Below are positions 26,271-34,715 of a stretch of 64,000 nucleotides of DNA, in pieces. Numbering within the stretch: position 1 is the stretch's first letter; every line of letters begins with the position of its first letter. The stretch spans positions 372,001 to 436,000 of the IMG/VR virus record IMGVR_UViG_3300028654_000001; one strand, written 5' to 3'. Both the position numbers and the translations under genes were made by a program. Source of the DNA: a virus. Under the pieces are notes generated by a model. That model was not told the DNA's origin and searched no databases. It was given only the letters and a program-made list of their open reading frames with translations.

Positions 26271-26310
26271 CTCCTATAAGGGGTGTTTACTTACCCGATA
26301 ACTATAGGAG
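26271..26310 (-). promoter_or_regulatory. Hairpin that contains the ribosome binding site of 24973-26265
   Basis: CTCCTATA at 26271-26278 pairs with TATAGGAG at 26303-26310, and a nested GGGT/ACCC pair closes the loop. On the mRNA the arm holds AGGAG, five bases before the start at 26265. It could end the upstream transcript, or hide the ribosome site and so limit translation. Either reading is an inference. Confidence 0.45.
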
Positions 26311-26323
26311 TCCTATAAACAAG

Positions 26324-27025
26324 TTATCCCTCACGGGGCTCCAGAGGATTGCAAAATTCACACGATGCCTTTGGCTTCTTGTGCCACCTCAAGTGAGTAT
26401 AGTACCGACCATTTTTAGACAATTCTTCGGGGTCAACCTCTCTTGGACCCTTCAAAGTACTACCCCTAAGAATGTTCATTTCATCAAAAGTCAGAAATTC
26501 TTTGATGTCTAGATCAGAGTTTAGCAACCACTCAATGACCCGCCCCTTCAACTCACGACGTCTTTCAGACCGAAATCTCTCAGTTTTTAGAATTCGAATC
26601 AAGGAGTCGTAAATAACAGTAGGGAGTTCCTTCAACTTCTCATCCCATGCAGAAGATAAGGAATGACTGATCTCAACGCGGTTGCCTCTAGGTAGGGATC
26701 CTCCAAACTCCCAAAGCTGCACCTCTTCTAATGAGGAATATCCAAGTTCCACCCTACACTCATTAATGAATGACAACAACCTAGAGGACAGTTTGAAAAA
26801 CTCTCTGAGGTAGGTTATACGCTCACTTTCAAACCGAGAGTGAACCTGCTTTTCTGAAAATTTGGTCCAAGCAAGAAAGGCCACCCTCCTGTAGCTAGCT
26901 GACCGTATACTCGATACTCTCGAACTGATACAGTTACTTGTACCAATCTTGAGTACTTCTGGCTCAACCAAAACAAAGTAAGTCCCACCAAAGTTTGGGG
27001 CTGGAAGGTCTACTAAGTCATTCAT
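26324..27025 (-). CDS. GIY-YIG superfamily protein (T5orf172/MUG113-like)
   Basis: This 233-residue protein starts with GTYFVLVEPEVLKIGTSN, then a basic R-x-x-S-x-R run, then HSRFESERITYLREFF. These are the Y-V...K-I-G, R and E elements of the T5orf172/MUG113 branch of GIY-YIG proteins. The middle region is helical and basic. The C-terminus has a SCEFC pair that may bind zinc. It is probably a mobile or regulatory nuclease. It lies next to HU and the LAGLIDADG genes. Confidence 0.7.
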   Translation of the reverse strand: MNDLVDLPAPNFGGTYFVLVEPEVLKIGTSNCISSRVSSIRSASYRRVAFLAWTKFSEKQVHSRFESERITYLREFFKLSSRLLSFINECRVELGYSSLEEVQLWEFGGSLPRGNRVEISHSLSSAWDEKLKELPTVIYDSLIRILKTERFRSERRRELKGRVIEWLLNSDLDIKEFLTFDEMNILRGSTLKGPREVDPEELSKNGRYYTHLRWHKKPKASCEFCNPLEPREG

Positions 27026-27037
27026 TAGGTTTAACGA

Positions 27038-27074
27038 ACACAGCTCTGGTATGACAGGTATACCAGAGCTGTGT
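27038..27074 (-). terminator. Hairpin after HU gene
   Basis: A perfect 15-bp inverted repeat (ACACAGCTCTGGTAT and ATACCAGAGCTGTGT) with a seven-base loop lies between the stop of the HU gene (27089) and the start of the next gene (27025). It is not followed by a strong T-tract, but its strength and position fit a terminator for the highly expressed HU-type gene. Confidence 0.65.
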
Positions 27075-27088
27075 CACGAACAGGATTA

Positions 27089-27442
27089 TTAGTCCTTTGC
27101 GGCCTTCTTGGTCGCCTTCTTGGTGGCTGGCTTCTCTACAGGAACAATCACGCCTGTATCGACCTTGATCGCCTTCAGGAAACGAGCCTTGAGCTTCTTC
27201 GAAGCAGGCTTCGCCGGCACAGTCATGGTAGCACCGGTTGCTGGGTTACGAGCGGTACGGGCTGCTTTGGGGCCAACCTTAACCAACACGAACTTGACCA
27301 CACCCGGAATCACGAACTTCTGTTCTTTCTTCAGGGTCTTGCCGGCAACTGTGACTAGAGCACCCAAAAAGGCCCGCACGTGGGTCTTGGTGGTGTTTTC
27401 CATTTCGGCTGAGATGGCATTGATGAGCTGAGTTTTCGTCAT
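27089..27442 (-). CDS. HU/IHF-family DNA-binding protein
   Basis: This 117-residue protein starts at the ATG at 27442 (MTKTQLINAISAEM). It has the HU fold: N-terminal helices, FVIPGVVKFVLVKV, then the arm ARTARNPATGATMTVPAKP, in which RNPATG is the classic HU DNA-contact motif. A Lys/Ala-rich tail (KKATKKAAKD) extends it. It bends and coats DNA and could help genome organisation or packaging. The tail resembles HU tails seen in some bacteria, so recent gene exchange is possible. Confidence 0.9.
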   Translation of the reverse strand: MTKTQLINAISAEMENTTKTHVRAFLGALVTVAGKTLKKEQKFVIPGVVKFVLVKVGPKAARTARNPATGATMTVPAKPASKKLKARFLKAIKVDTGVIVPVEKPATKKATKKAAKD

Positions 27443-27555
27443 AACTAGGACTTCCTTCTGATTTGTTAGGATCTGAAGGCACACTCTACGTGGTGCCTTG
27501 AATTACCCAGATAGCTACTCGAGTTGACCAGGGTTTCTGATTCAAGAGGTGTAGG

Positions 27556-27978
27556 TTAAACCTCTTGCTCAGGTTCCCCTTGCTCTCGGGTATCTGAACT
27601 GGGCCACATAGAGGCGAGGTCTGGATTTTGCTCATCGCAAACCGTCTTCATCGCCTGCTCCGCATATGTACTCTCTTCTACTCTAAGCATCAAGAAGTTT
27701 TGGATAGCTAACTGCACTTGTTTGAAGACCTCTCCGAAGGCCTCCACTTCTGTACTACCAGTTCCCCTATACTCTTGCTTGAACTCTAAGTTTGCCCCTT
27801 CTTCACTCACGCTCTTTGTACCTACTAAGAAAACGTGAAGGCTCCAGTCACCATCTAGCATCCCGGGCAGATCCGATGGAGTGTGCTCGAAGGACATTGA
27901 CACTTTGGTTATCGATTGAGGATCAATCGACTTCCCAAGTAGATGGAGAGCTGATGCTAGGGAACTGAAAGCACTCAT
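27556..27978 (-). CDS. Hypothetical protein
   Basis: This 140-residue protein starts at the ATG at 27978 (MSAFSSLASAL); a GTG five codons upstream is an alternative. It has a beta-rich centre (VSMSFEHTP..GDWSLHVFLVG) and a helical C-terminus ending in acidic residues. No motif is recognised. It precedes HU and follows the methyltransferase fusion. Confidence 0.6.
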   Translation of the reverse strand: MSAFSSLASALHLLGKSIDPQSITKVSMSFEHTPSDLPGMLDGDWSLHVFLVGTKSVSEEGANLEFKQEYRGTGSTEVEAFGEVFKQVQLAIQNFLMLRVEESTYAEQAMKTVCDEQNPDLASMWPSSDTREQGEPEQEV

Positions 27979-28109
27979 GTCCACGAAGTACACCGGAGAC
28001 TGGACTAACTTTCGGTGGATTCGACGTGGGAGCTAAAAAAGTTCCCTGAGGGTTCGGGGGCTTGCGACAAATCAGAGAAAAGACTGGTCAGATGGTCGGT
28101 GTTGGTGGA

Positions 28110-30416
28110 TCAGGTCTTCTTATAACAGCCGTTCAACGTCAGCCGTGTGGTCTTTGAAATAGTCTCAATCCCAAACTTATGACGAAGTTTCCTAATGGCT
28201 ACTTTAGATACGCTATAAAGTTTAGCGATCTGGTCATCACTATTGCGAAGGTATAGGTCTGAAAGAACATCCTTGGTCAACGAATCAAAAGAAAGGCTCC
28301 CAGAGGCCTTGGCACTTCTCTGGGTAAAGCTAATTGTTTGGATCCCCCACCGCTTTCGCTGCTGAGAGATCAAAACATCCGAAGTCCCGAATCTCTTACC
28401 GATCTCAGCATCAGTCATTAATTGGGCCTCGTACAACTCTCTCAAAGCGGCCTCAGTCAACCCAGATACCTTGGTATCACAGGTCTCTTTCTTATTGGGC
28501 TCTTTTGGTAGTTGGTAACAAGGAACCAAACACGTCCCCCCACCCTTCAGAAAGACTAAAATAGGTTCCATTCTATGATGACTACCGAAAGAGCCAAGCT
28601 TCATCTCAAGAGTACCCTCATACTCAAACCCGCACAGCTCGGCCATTCTAATTGACTCACTAACCAAAGGCAGTTGGGATCCATCAACTTGGATATCAGC
28701 CACATTAAGTAGCAGTCTTCCACCTGGGGCCAGACTGTTGAAGGACTTAGCTAGTAGTACAGAGAGAAATCTACTCAACCATAGATCCCAAGTTGGGTAA
28801 CGAACCCAACTCTGAGATGGATCATTGGAGTACCGCTCAACAGAAAAGTACGGAGGGCTAGTGAGAACCAAGTCAGCCTGAATATCACCTAGGTCTACCT
28901 CCTCAATTGGTTGATTGAAGAAAGTTAGGTTGACTCCTAGTAAATCCTGCAACTTTTGAAAAGACTCCCCAGCCTTCGGGTGAGGATCAACCCCAATATA
29001 TCGACGACCTGCTGCCAAAGCTCCGACAGCCCTACCCCCATATCCAGCACAGGGATCCAACACTAAACCACCAACTGAGGAGAAGTCCTCTACCAACCTC
29101 TTAGCAATAGCTGGTCTAAAGTTGGAAGGGGTTCGTACTATAGCTCGAAGTGCTCGAAATACATTCATTGGATACAGAGGGTCCCCAACTTTCAATTGGA
29201 AGTCTACAGCTCTTCGAATCAAGGCGGGGTCAAACCAAGCCCTAGTAAGAGATGGATTCTGTCCGTTGGTCGCTTCAAATCTATGTGGGAAGGCGGCCTG
29301 ACATACTGCTAACCCTACTCGACCACCCCCCTCAATCACCCCGTCACTTACTTTCGCCAAGGTTCTATGGCGTAGATTAGTGAAGTCCCTAACAACCTCA
29401 TCGTCAGAAGGCGGCTCTGGTAGCTTGAGTGAGGTTAGCAACTCAATCAAGGGTTCACCTTGCAACCCAGAATCTACGATACCTTTTGCTTCTTCCCAGG
29501 TAGGAATATACTTCGAGGTGTCTATTACAAAACCTGAACTTTTAACCGATCTTCGTACGGTATCGACCGAAGACCCTGTTGCCTGAGAAATCCACTCTAA
29601 GGATCGACCTTGCTCAACATAGTCACCAAGTTGATCCCTTAGTAAGTCAGCCGAAGATAGACCCCTAGCCCTGGGCACTAGTTCCAACTTATAGCCCATT
29701 GAAGGGGGGATATGAGGGGCTACCAAGTCCAAGAACCTGGTAAGGCTCTCACGATCGTGCAGCCATATATCAGCATCGTTAGTCTTGTAGAGTACAGGTA
29801 CGAGCCCAAACCGTTTCAGGAGTTCGAGTTGAACTTGTTGATCCTCGGGCCTTGGTGAAACAGAAAACCTAACATACCCGTTGGAGGTTTTTGAGCCATC
29901 ATCCAAGAACCAAATGGCCAAAGAGAAGGCATCAAACTCCGCAAGATCTATGTTGGAGAAGGACTTGTTCCCAGAACCATCAGGGTAGGCTTGCTTCCAA
30001 TAGGGGTATAAGTCCCTGGAACTATGCAGAGTCAGGCGAGATCCTGTATAGGTAACCCCATTCTTCACCGTCTTAGCTGGTTTGACTGAGCAAAGATGAT
30101 CGCCCCAAAGGGCGGCTTTCCAAGAGATGTAGTCATGCTGTTGGTCCGAGTGGTATTCACAGAGGCTTGCTGTGCAATCACTGCGAGAGGTGAGCCCAGC
30201 ATCTCCGAGTAGAGAGCCCAAGAGGAGAGTCTTCTGTAGTTGGGTCAGGGGCGGCAACTTCAAACGATCCGACTTTTGAATAGTCTGGATCTGGTACTTC
30301 ATTCTTCGTAGACTCACCTGCCTCTGACTCAACCCATACAACAAACCAATCTTGATCTCGGATAACCCATCATCCAGGTAAAGCCTGCGAAGTTCGGCTT
30401 CAGTGACGTCTGCCAT
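28110..30416 (-). CDS. LAGLIDADG endonuclease-DNA methyltransferase fusion
   Basis: This 768-residue protein has several domains: an N-terminal HTH module (5-50); a LAGLIDADG nuclease with motifs LLLGSLLGDAG (64-74) and SLAIWFLDDGS (165-175); an HTH-like segment (275-300); and an amino-methyltransferase core with motif I LDPCAGYGG (453-461), GVDP (475-478) and the catalytic TSPPY at 519-523. The last is typical of N4-cytosine or N6-adenine DNA methylation. Two C-terminal HTH modules (653-700, 713-758) repeat the N-terminal one. One protein could thus cut unmodified target DNA and methylate its own site. Confidence 0.8.
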   Translation of the reverse strand: MADVTEAELRRLYLDDGLSEIKIGLLYGLSQRQVSLRRMKYQIQTIQKSDRLKLPPLTQLQKTLLLGSLLGDAGLTSRSDCTASLCEYHSDQQHDYISWKAALWGDHLCSVKPAKTVKNGVTYTGSRLTLHSSRDLYPYWKQAYPDGSGNKSFSNIDLAEFDAFSLAIWFLDDGSKTSNGYVRFSVSPRPEDQQVQLELLKRFGLVPVLYKTNDADIWLHDRESLTRFLDLVAPHIPPSMGYKLELVPRARGLSSADLLRDQLGDYVEQGRSLEWISQATGSSVDTVRRSVKSSGFVIDTSKYIPTWEEAKGIVDSGLQGEPLIELLTSLKLPEPPSDDEVVRDFTNLRHRTLAKVSDGVIEGGGRVGLAVCQAAFPHRFEATNGQNPSLTRAWFDPALIRRAVDFQLKVGDPLYPMNVFRALRAIVRTPSNFRPAIAKRLVEDFSSVGGLVLDPCAGYGGRAVGALAAGRRYIGVDPHPKAGESFQKLQDLLGVNLTFFNQPIEEVDLGDIQADLVLTSPPYFSVERYSNDPSQSWVRYPTWDLWLSRFLSVLLAKSFNSLAPGGRLLLNVADIQVDGSQLPLVSESIRMAELCGFEYEGTLEMKLGSFGSHHRMEPILVFLKGGGTCLVPCYQLPKEPNKKETCDTKVSGLTEAALRELYEAQLMTDAEIGKRFGTSDVLISQQRKRWGIQTISFTQRSAKASGSLSFDSLTKDVLSDLYLRNSDDQIAKLYSVSKVAIRKLRHKFGIETISKTTRLTLNGCYKKT

Positions 30417-30423
30417 ACCGAAG

Positions 30424-30429
30424 AGTATA
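30424..30429 (-). promoter_or_regulatory. Possible extended -10 box for LAGLIDADG-methyltransferase gene
   Basis: TGCTATACT on the minus strand lies 7 bases before the ATG at 30416, giving a good extended -10 (TGnTATACT). No strong -35 is present. Transcription starting from this box would begin almost at the ATG, so the mRNA may have no leader. It is the only near-consensus box noticed here. Confidence 0.35.
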
Positions 30430-30516
30430 GCATGGTGTGTTTAGGTTGCACTAGAAAAGATAACTTTGGTGGGTTCCCAGTATGACCGACGTGTCCAAAC
30501 TGGAAACTACCGGGTT

Positions 30517-31452
30517 TCAAGATGAGGGACGCCCCACAACTCGAGGGTGCTCGATGCCATGCTTCTTTAGGTGCCGATCAACTGTGGTTGCGGCTACCCC
30601 AGTTAACTTGGCCATCCTTCGAATCGGTACACCTTGAGCTGCCAACTCACGAAGGGATACCTCGGGGGCCTTCTCTCGAACTTGATAATGAGGACCCTGA
30701 AAGCCGAAGTTCAACTTGTAGTGCATGAATTCAGGCATGTGCGGCTTCACCAGAGCAATAAGTAGGTGAGCTTGGTCTTCACCTTCGAAGATGAATTGAC
30801 CGGTGTTTCCCTGGACAGGAACCCATCGAGGATTAAGACTGAACTTCCGAAAAATAGCTTGTGCAACCTCACGACTCTCTGACCCCATCCCGAAAGTGAT
30901 AACAGGCCACCAAGCGGCGGAGCCATCATCCATAAACCAAATTGCAAGTGCAAGAGCATCAACTAAGTCAACTACCTGCATTTGAAGTTGCTTGGGTCCA
31001 GGTTCCGGATAAAACAGATCATGCCATGGAAGCATAGTTGCATGAGATACAGTCTCACACCTGAAACCAGGAAACTCACTCCCTAGTGTCTTCCAAAGTA
31101 CTGGACGTAGCCCCAACTTAACCCAAGACCCCCACTCCTTGCTCTTCCACTCCAAGTACTCTTTTTGATCTTCACAATGGTTCTCTGAATACCTAGCAAC
31201 ATGGGTACTCTTTGAGATCCTACCGTCACCAAGCATCGAACCAACAAGAACAGATCGAAGACGTCCTTCAATAGGTACTAACTCATGGCGCTCAGTGCGA
31301 CAAATCGTCTCAATCCCCCAACGATGTCGCCAACTACGTATATGCTTAATAGGACACCCTACCTGAGCAGCAATTTCAGAGTCAGTAAGCTTAGACTCCA
31401 GATATTGGATTCTTAATTCGGCTTCGGATATTGGACAAGGTACGAGCTTCAT
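30517..31452 (-). CDS. LAGLIDADG homing endonuclease
   Basis: This 311-residue protein starts at an ATG at 31452 (a TTG at 31485 is an alternative). Its N-terminal HTH module (SEAELRIQYLES...GIETICRTERHEL) resembles the modules of the neighbouring 768-residue fusion. The nuclease has two LAGLIDADG motifs (LRSVLVGSMLGDGRI and ALALAIWFMDDGS), so it is a single-chain enzyme that can cut on its own. A C-terminal HTH follows (GVPIRRMAKLTGVAATTVDRH). It is a likely selfish gene that inserted near the capsid gene. Confidence 0.85.
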   Translation of the reverse strand: MKLVPCPISEAELRIQYLESKLTDSEIAAQVGCPIKHIRSWRHRWGIETICRTERHELVPIEGRLRSVLVGSMLGDGRISKSTHVARYSENHCEDQKEYLEWKSKEWGSWVKLGLRPVLWKTLGSEFPGFRCETVSHATMLPWHDLFYPEPGPKQLQMQVVDLVDALALAIWFMDDGSAAWWPVITFGMGSESREVAQAIFRKFSLNPRWVPVQGNTGQFIFEGEDQAHLLIALVKPHMPEFMHYKLNFGFQGPHYQVREKAPEVSLRELAAQGVPIRRMAKLTGVAATTVDRHLKKHGIEHPRVVGRPSS

Positions 31453-31516
31453 ACTAAACCGTATCACTAAGCTTTTAGGTGTCAAGGGTTAGGTTCAATA
31501 AAAGCATTAAAGAGAA

Positions 31517-31546
31517 AGGCCGAGAGTCCTTTCGGAAACCCGGCCT
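31517..31546 (-). terminator. Terminator after major capsid gene
   Basis: An inverted repeat AGGCCG...CGGCCT, with inner pairing GTTTCC/GGA around GAAA, is followed on the minus strand by TTCTCTTT. It lies 25 bp past the stop of the capsid gene (31571). This is a typical intrinsic terminator for a highly transcribed gene. Confidence 0.7.
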
Positions 31547-31570
31547 ACACTCAATTTAGCCTATTTAGGC

Positions 31571-32440
31571 TTATACGCGAGTTACCAGCAACCTGGTGAG
31601 ACCGCGGGGGTTGAAGGCCCCAATGCCGACGTTTTCGAAGCAAGAAAATCCTATTGTCCTTGCTTTTGGATCGTCAGCCGACAGAACCGTGAGCTCTGTA
31701 CGTACGGGGAATCTTCCAAAGTTCTCAGGTTCCGCTGCGATGTACACAAAACCAGCAGGAACCAAACGGCTCGTGATGATCTGTGCACCCCACAGGTTCG
31801 CCTGAAGACCGGTCTTCAGAAGAACGGCTTGGCTCTCGATGTCGAGGATGTCCCTACCGAACTTACGGATATCCGCATAGTCGGTAGCATTCATGTAGAT
31901 ACGAGCTACACGAAGGTCATGACGCTCTACCTCAGCAAAGGCATCTGCTAGGACGCTTGGAGAGATCGGGGCCACAACGTTGATGTCGGGGTTGGTCTGA
32001 GGCAGGGTGTCGAAGCCCGAGACAGCAATGCTGTCGAGAACTGCGAACACACGCTCATCTTCAGCAGCCTGGATCTGGGCTTTCGCCAAGTCCTGGGCAC
32101 GTTCGATGAGGTCGAACCTACGCTCTTTGATCTGGGTGAGGGGGATCTCAGGGTTCGAGGCAATCTCGAAGAGCGGGAAGATGACCCTACGGGGCTTCTG
32201 GATCGCGAGGATGTTTTCACCCTCTTCGCCGACCACATAAGCCGTAACGTCTGGATCTTTATCATAAATTGGCAGGGCCCCGTCTGGGAGTTGCTCTACC
32301 AAAAATGTTTTCCGCCCGACGGCCGTGTAGTCACGACGCAGCCTGAGGGGCTGAATCATGGAGGCAGCGAGCTTCGCACGGCCAGCAGCCGTTTTGATAT
32401 ACTCACTGATGATCTGTTGCTTTACTTCGTTTGATACCAT
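31571..32440 (-). CDS. Major capsid protein (HK97-fold type)
   Basis: This 289-residue protein has the shape expected of an HK97-fold capsid protein. There is a helical N-terminal arm (residues 1-40), an E-loop region (ALPIYDKDPDVTAYVVGEEG), a long spine helix (LIERAQDLAKAQIQAAEDER), and a P/A-domain with NATDYADIRKFG and LWGAQIITSRLVPAGFVYIAAEP. It is preceded by a decoration-like protein, follows the scaffold and protease genes, and carries its own terminator. There is no large N-terminal scaffold domain, so a separate scaffold is expected. Confidence 0.75.
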   Translation of the reverse strand: MVSNEVKQQIISEYIKTAAGRAKLAASMIQPLRLRRDYTAVGRKTFLVEQLPDGALPIYDKDPDVTAYVVGEEGENILAIQKPRRVIFPLFEIASNPEIPLTQIKERRFDLIERAQDLAKAQIQAAEDERVFAVLDSIAVSGFDTLPQTNPDINVVAPISPSVLADAFAEVERHDLRVARIYMNATDYADIRKFGRDILDIESQAVLLKTGLQANLWGAQIITSRLVPAGFVYIAAEPENFGRFPVRTELTVLSADDPKARTIGFSCFENVGIGAFNPRGLTRLLVTRV

Positions 32441-32471
32441 GGTCGTGTCCTTGTCCTTTTCTTCTTCGTTC

Positions 32472-33104
32472 TCAGATCCGGAGATCGATCACGAGCATGG
32501 GTGTGTCTGAAGTTTGAACAGCCTTGACCACGCCGACCACGGTCAGAACTGACGATGAGCTAGCCACATACTCATAGGATTCGTGTGGCAGGTTTGTTGC
32601 GAGACCGTTGACACTTGCGTATACGAGGTCACCAACAGCCCAAGAGATAGGAGTGGTCCCATCAGCCTGAGATACCGTTTCGTAGATCGTCAACCCAAGA
32701 GTTGACCCTGATCCACAGACGTACGGACCCTTACCCGATGCTGGTCCAGGAGTGTTCTCATAGGCATTACCAACGGCATCGTTGATAAAGAAGCCAAGTG
32801 GACGTGCTCCCGTAACAATATTGGTTAGGTTCGTGATGAGAGCTCCGGGAGTTCCGGGAGTTCCACCGACGAGGTTGTTGCCAGTGGGGCGGGTGAATGC
32901 GATTGAACCACCGAGAACACCAACCTTGGTGATGCCGGCGAGTGTTGAGCTCTTCGCTCCTGCAGTTGTGATGAGAGCAGGGTTTAACTGAGTGAAAGCG
33001 TCAGCGGCAAGTGCACCCACAGAATTGCGGGTAACAACATGAAACAGCTGGACTCTTGCACTAGTTTCCTTGAAGTCACCAGAACTTTGTCCGTATAGAG
33101 GCAT
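32472..33104 (-). CDS. Virion protein, possible capsid decoration protein
   Basis: This 210-residue beta-rich protein with many Gly, Thr, Ser, Val and Pro residues (for example GGTPGTPGALITNLTNIV) lies just upstream of the capsid gene. Such position and composition are usual for capsid decoration or stabilisation proteins. There is no strong diagnostic motif, so the role is inferred. It precedes the capsid gene by 31 bp. Confidence 0.65.
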   Translation of the reverse strand: MPLYGQSSGDFKETSARVQLFHVVTRNSVGALAADAFTQLNPALITTAGAKSSTLAGITKVGVLGGSIAFTRPTGNNLVGGTPGTPGALITNLTNIVTGARPLGFFINDAVGNAYENTPGPASGKGPYVCGSGSTLGLTIYETVSQADGTTPISWAVGDLVYASVNGLATNLPHESYEYVASSSSVLTVVGVVKAVQTSDTPMLVIDLRI

Positions 33105-33195
33105 AGTTGCTCCTTGGGGGATAAAGTGAGGTTAACCTTCACATTCACATCTACATCTAGGCAGTCACGAAGACTGGGTAACTTTTGTGTTGGTA

Positions 33196-33220
33196 GAGTG
33201 GGCCACAAGGTGACCCACTC
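33196..33220 (-). terminator. Hairpin after Q-rich gene
   Basis: GAGTGGGCCA and TGACCCACTC form a stem with one mismatch around a five-base loop, just after the stop of the gene at 33231. It has no T-tract. Probably it partly ends or stabilises the transcript ahead of the decoration and capsid genes. Confidence 0.45.
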
Positions 33221-33230
33221 ACCACATGAC

Positions 33231-34670
33231 TCACTGATTTGTGGGGATACCGAATGCATCCCTTACGTCAGGAGCCGAGCTCCAGAGCGAGGAGAGTTGA
33301 TCACCACCACTGCTGGCCACCTTGGCCGTGGAGGTTCCACCGATCCTGCTCACTCCCTGGCTGGGAACCGTGCCTACGGTCCTCATCGAGGCAGTTCGAA
33401 CTGCATGAGCTTGCTTCTGCTGCTGTTGGCCACCGTCCTGAGCCTGCTGAGCTTGCTCGGTCTCGGCATTGGCAAAGAGCTGCATGAGCATGTCATCTTC
33501 CGGGCCTAGTTGAACTTCGCCGACATCCATGGTGGGGGTGTCGAGTTCGATGTCCATGTTGGCCATGGGCTGAACCTGTTGCTGCTGGGCAAGCATCTGG
33601 TCGATGAGTTCACCATCGCTACCCTGTTGCTGAGCCTGACCCTGCTGGGCCTGACCCATGCAAGCTGCAGCCGCTGCAACTGGATCCTGGCCATTCTGAA
33701 TCGCCTGTTGCACTGCTTGTGCAACCTGCTGGGCCTGACTCTGTTGCTGCATCTGAGCTTGTTGCTGTTGCTGACCAGCTTGTTGACCACCCTGTTGCTG
33801 TGCAGGTGGGGCTTGTACTTGCTGAGCCTGAAGCTTATCAAGCTGTTGCTGAGCTTGCTGAATCATCTGAGCGAGCTGTTGCTGCATCTGAGCCTGTTGC
33901 TCCTGTCCAGCTTGTTTCTGCTCCTGTTGCTGAGCTTGCTGACCCTGTTGGTCTTGAGCCAAGAGAGCCCTCACCGAAGTGTGACGAGGATCAGAAAAGT
34001 TCTGAGAAGCCTGAACCTGTTGCTCCTGTTGCTCCTGTTGCTGGTCCTGCTGAGCCGCTTGCTTCTGCTCCTGTTGCTGCTGACCCTGCTCTTGCTGAGT
34101 CTGCTGAGCTTGCTTCTGCTGCTCCTGTTGCTGCTGACCCTGCTCTTGCTGAGCTTGCTTCTGCTGCTCCTGCTGACCCTGGTCCTGCTGAGCTTGCTGG
34201 GCAGCCTGAACCTGTTGCTCCTGTTGCTGGTCCTGCTTGGCAGCAAGACGAGTAAATGTCGACATTAGCTCTTCATCAGGTAGGTGCATGAAGGAGATCG
34301 ACTGCTCTTCGATATCCATTGAGGAGGCAGTCTTCGGGAGTACCGACCGAGCCAGGGCGACACACACGGCAGCCTTCTTGACAAGAACCTCTTCCGAGGC
34401 GGTCTTCTCAGGGTGGTTGAAGGTGTCGTTCCTCATCTCAGGCATCCCGATCTCATTCCTCTTGACCTGACCACCTGAGTACTCGGCTTCCCAAGTTCCG
34501 GCGGCTGGGTGAATGTCTTCGGCAAATGTCGAGGGGTCACCAATCACGTAGGCATCAGCCGCTGGCTGCTGTCGAACGTGGTCTTGGTTCATGGTGTACG
34601 GGTCAGCAACCTTAAGACCCGCCTCTTTGGCGATGTTGTTGATATTCCAGGTTGAACGCTCGCGGGTCAT
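33231..34670 (-). CDS. Gln-rich scaffold-like protein
   Basis: This 479-residue protein has folded ends and a huge central Gln/Ala tract (about residues 140-400: QQEQ, QQAQ, EQQKQ). The acidic C-terminal part contains GEVQLGPEDDMLMQLFANAE. A long disordered Gln-rich centre next to the probable protease, decoration and capsid genes fits an internal core or scaffold protein, possibly processed by the protease. Low-complexity translation of CAG/CTG-type repeats makes homology weak. The opposite strand gives spurious Leu-rich frames. Confidence 0.7.
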   Translation of the reverse strand: MTRERSTWNINNIAKEAGLKVADPYTMNQDHVRQQPAADAYVIGDPSTFAEDIHPAAGTWEAEYSGGQVKRNEIGMPEMRNDTFNHPEKTASEEVLVKKAAVCVALARSVLPKTASSMDIEEQSISFMHLPDEELMSTFTRLAAKQDQQQEQQVQAAQQAQQDQGQQEQQKQAQQEQGQQQQEQQKQAQQTQQEQGQQQQEQKQAAQQDQQQEQQEQQVQASQNFSDPRHTSVRALLAQDQQGQQAQQQEQKQAGQEQQAQMQQQLAQMIQQAQQQLDKLQAQQVQAPPAQQQGGQQAGQQQQQAQMQQQSQAQQVAQAVQQAIQNGQDPVAAAAACMGQAQQGQAQQQGSDGELIDQMLAQQQQVQPMANMDIELDTPTMDVGEVQLGPEDDMLMQLFANAETEQAQQAQDGGQQQQKQAHAVRTASMRTVGTVPSQGVSRIGGTSTAKVASSGGDQLSSLWSSAPDVRDAFGIPTNQ

Positions 34671-34715
34671 GGATGTGATCCCTTTCTTGCTATCGAGTGT
34701 AGGCGTATAAAGAGT

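Noticed and set aside
33510-34268. Plus-strand Leu-rich open frame of 252 codons
   Set aside because: It is the antisense of Gln-rich coding DNA (CAG/CTG repeats), which gives Leu-rich frames by composition; no ribosome site or domain.
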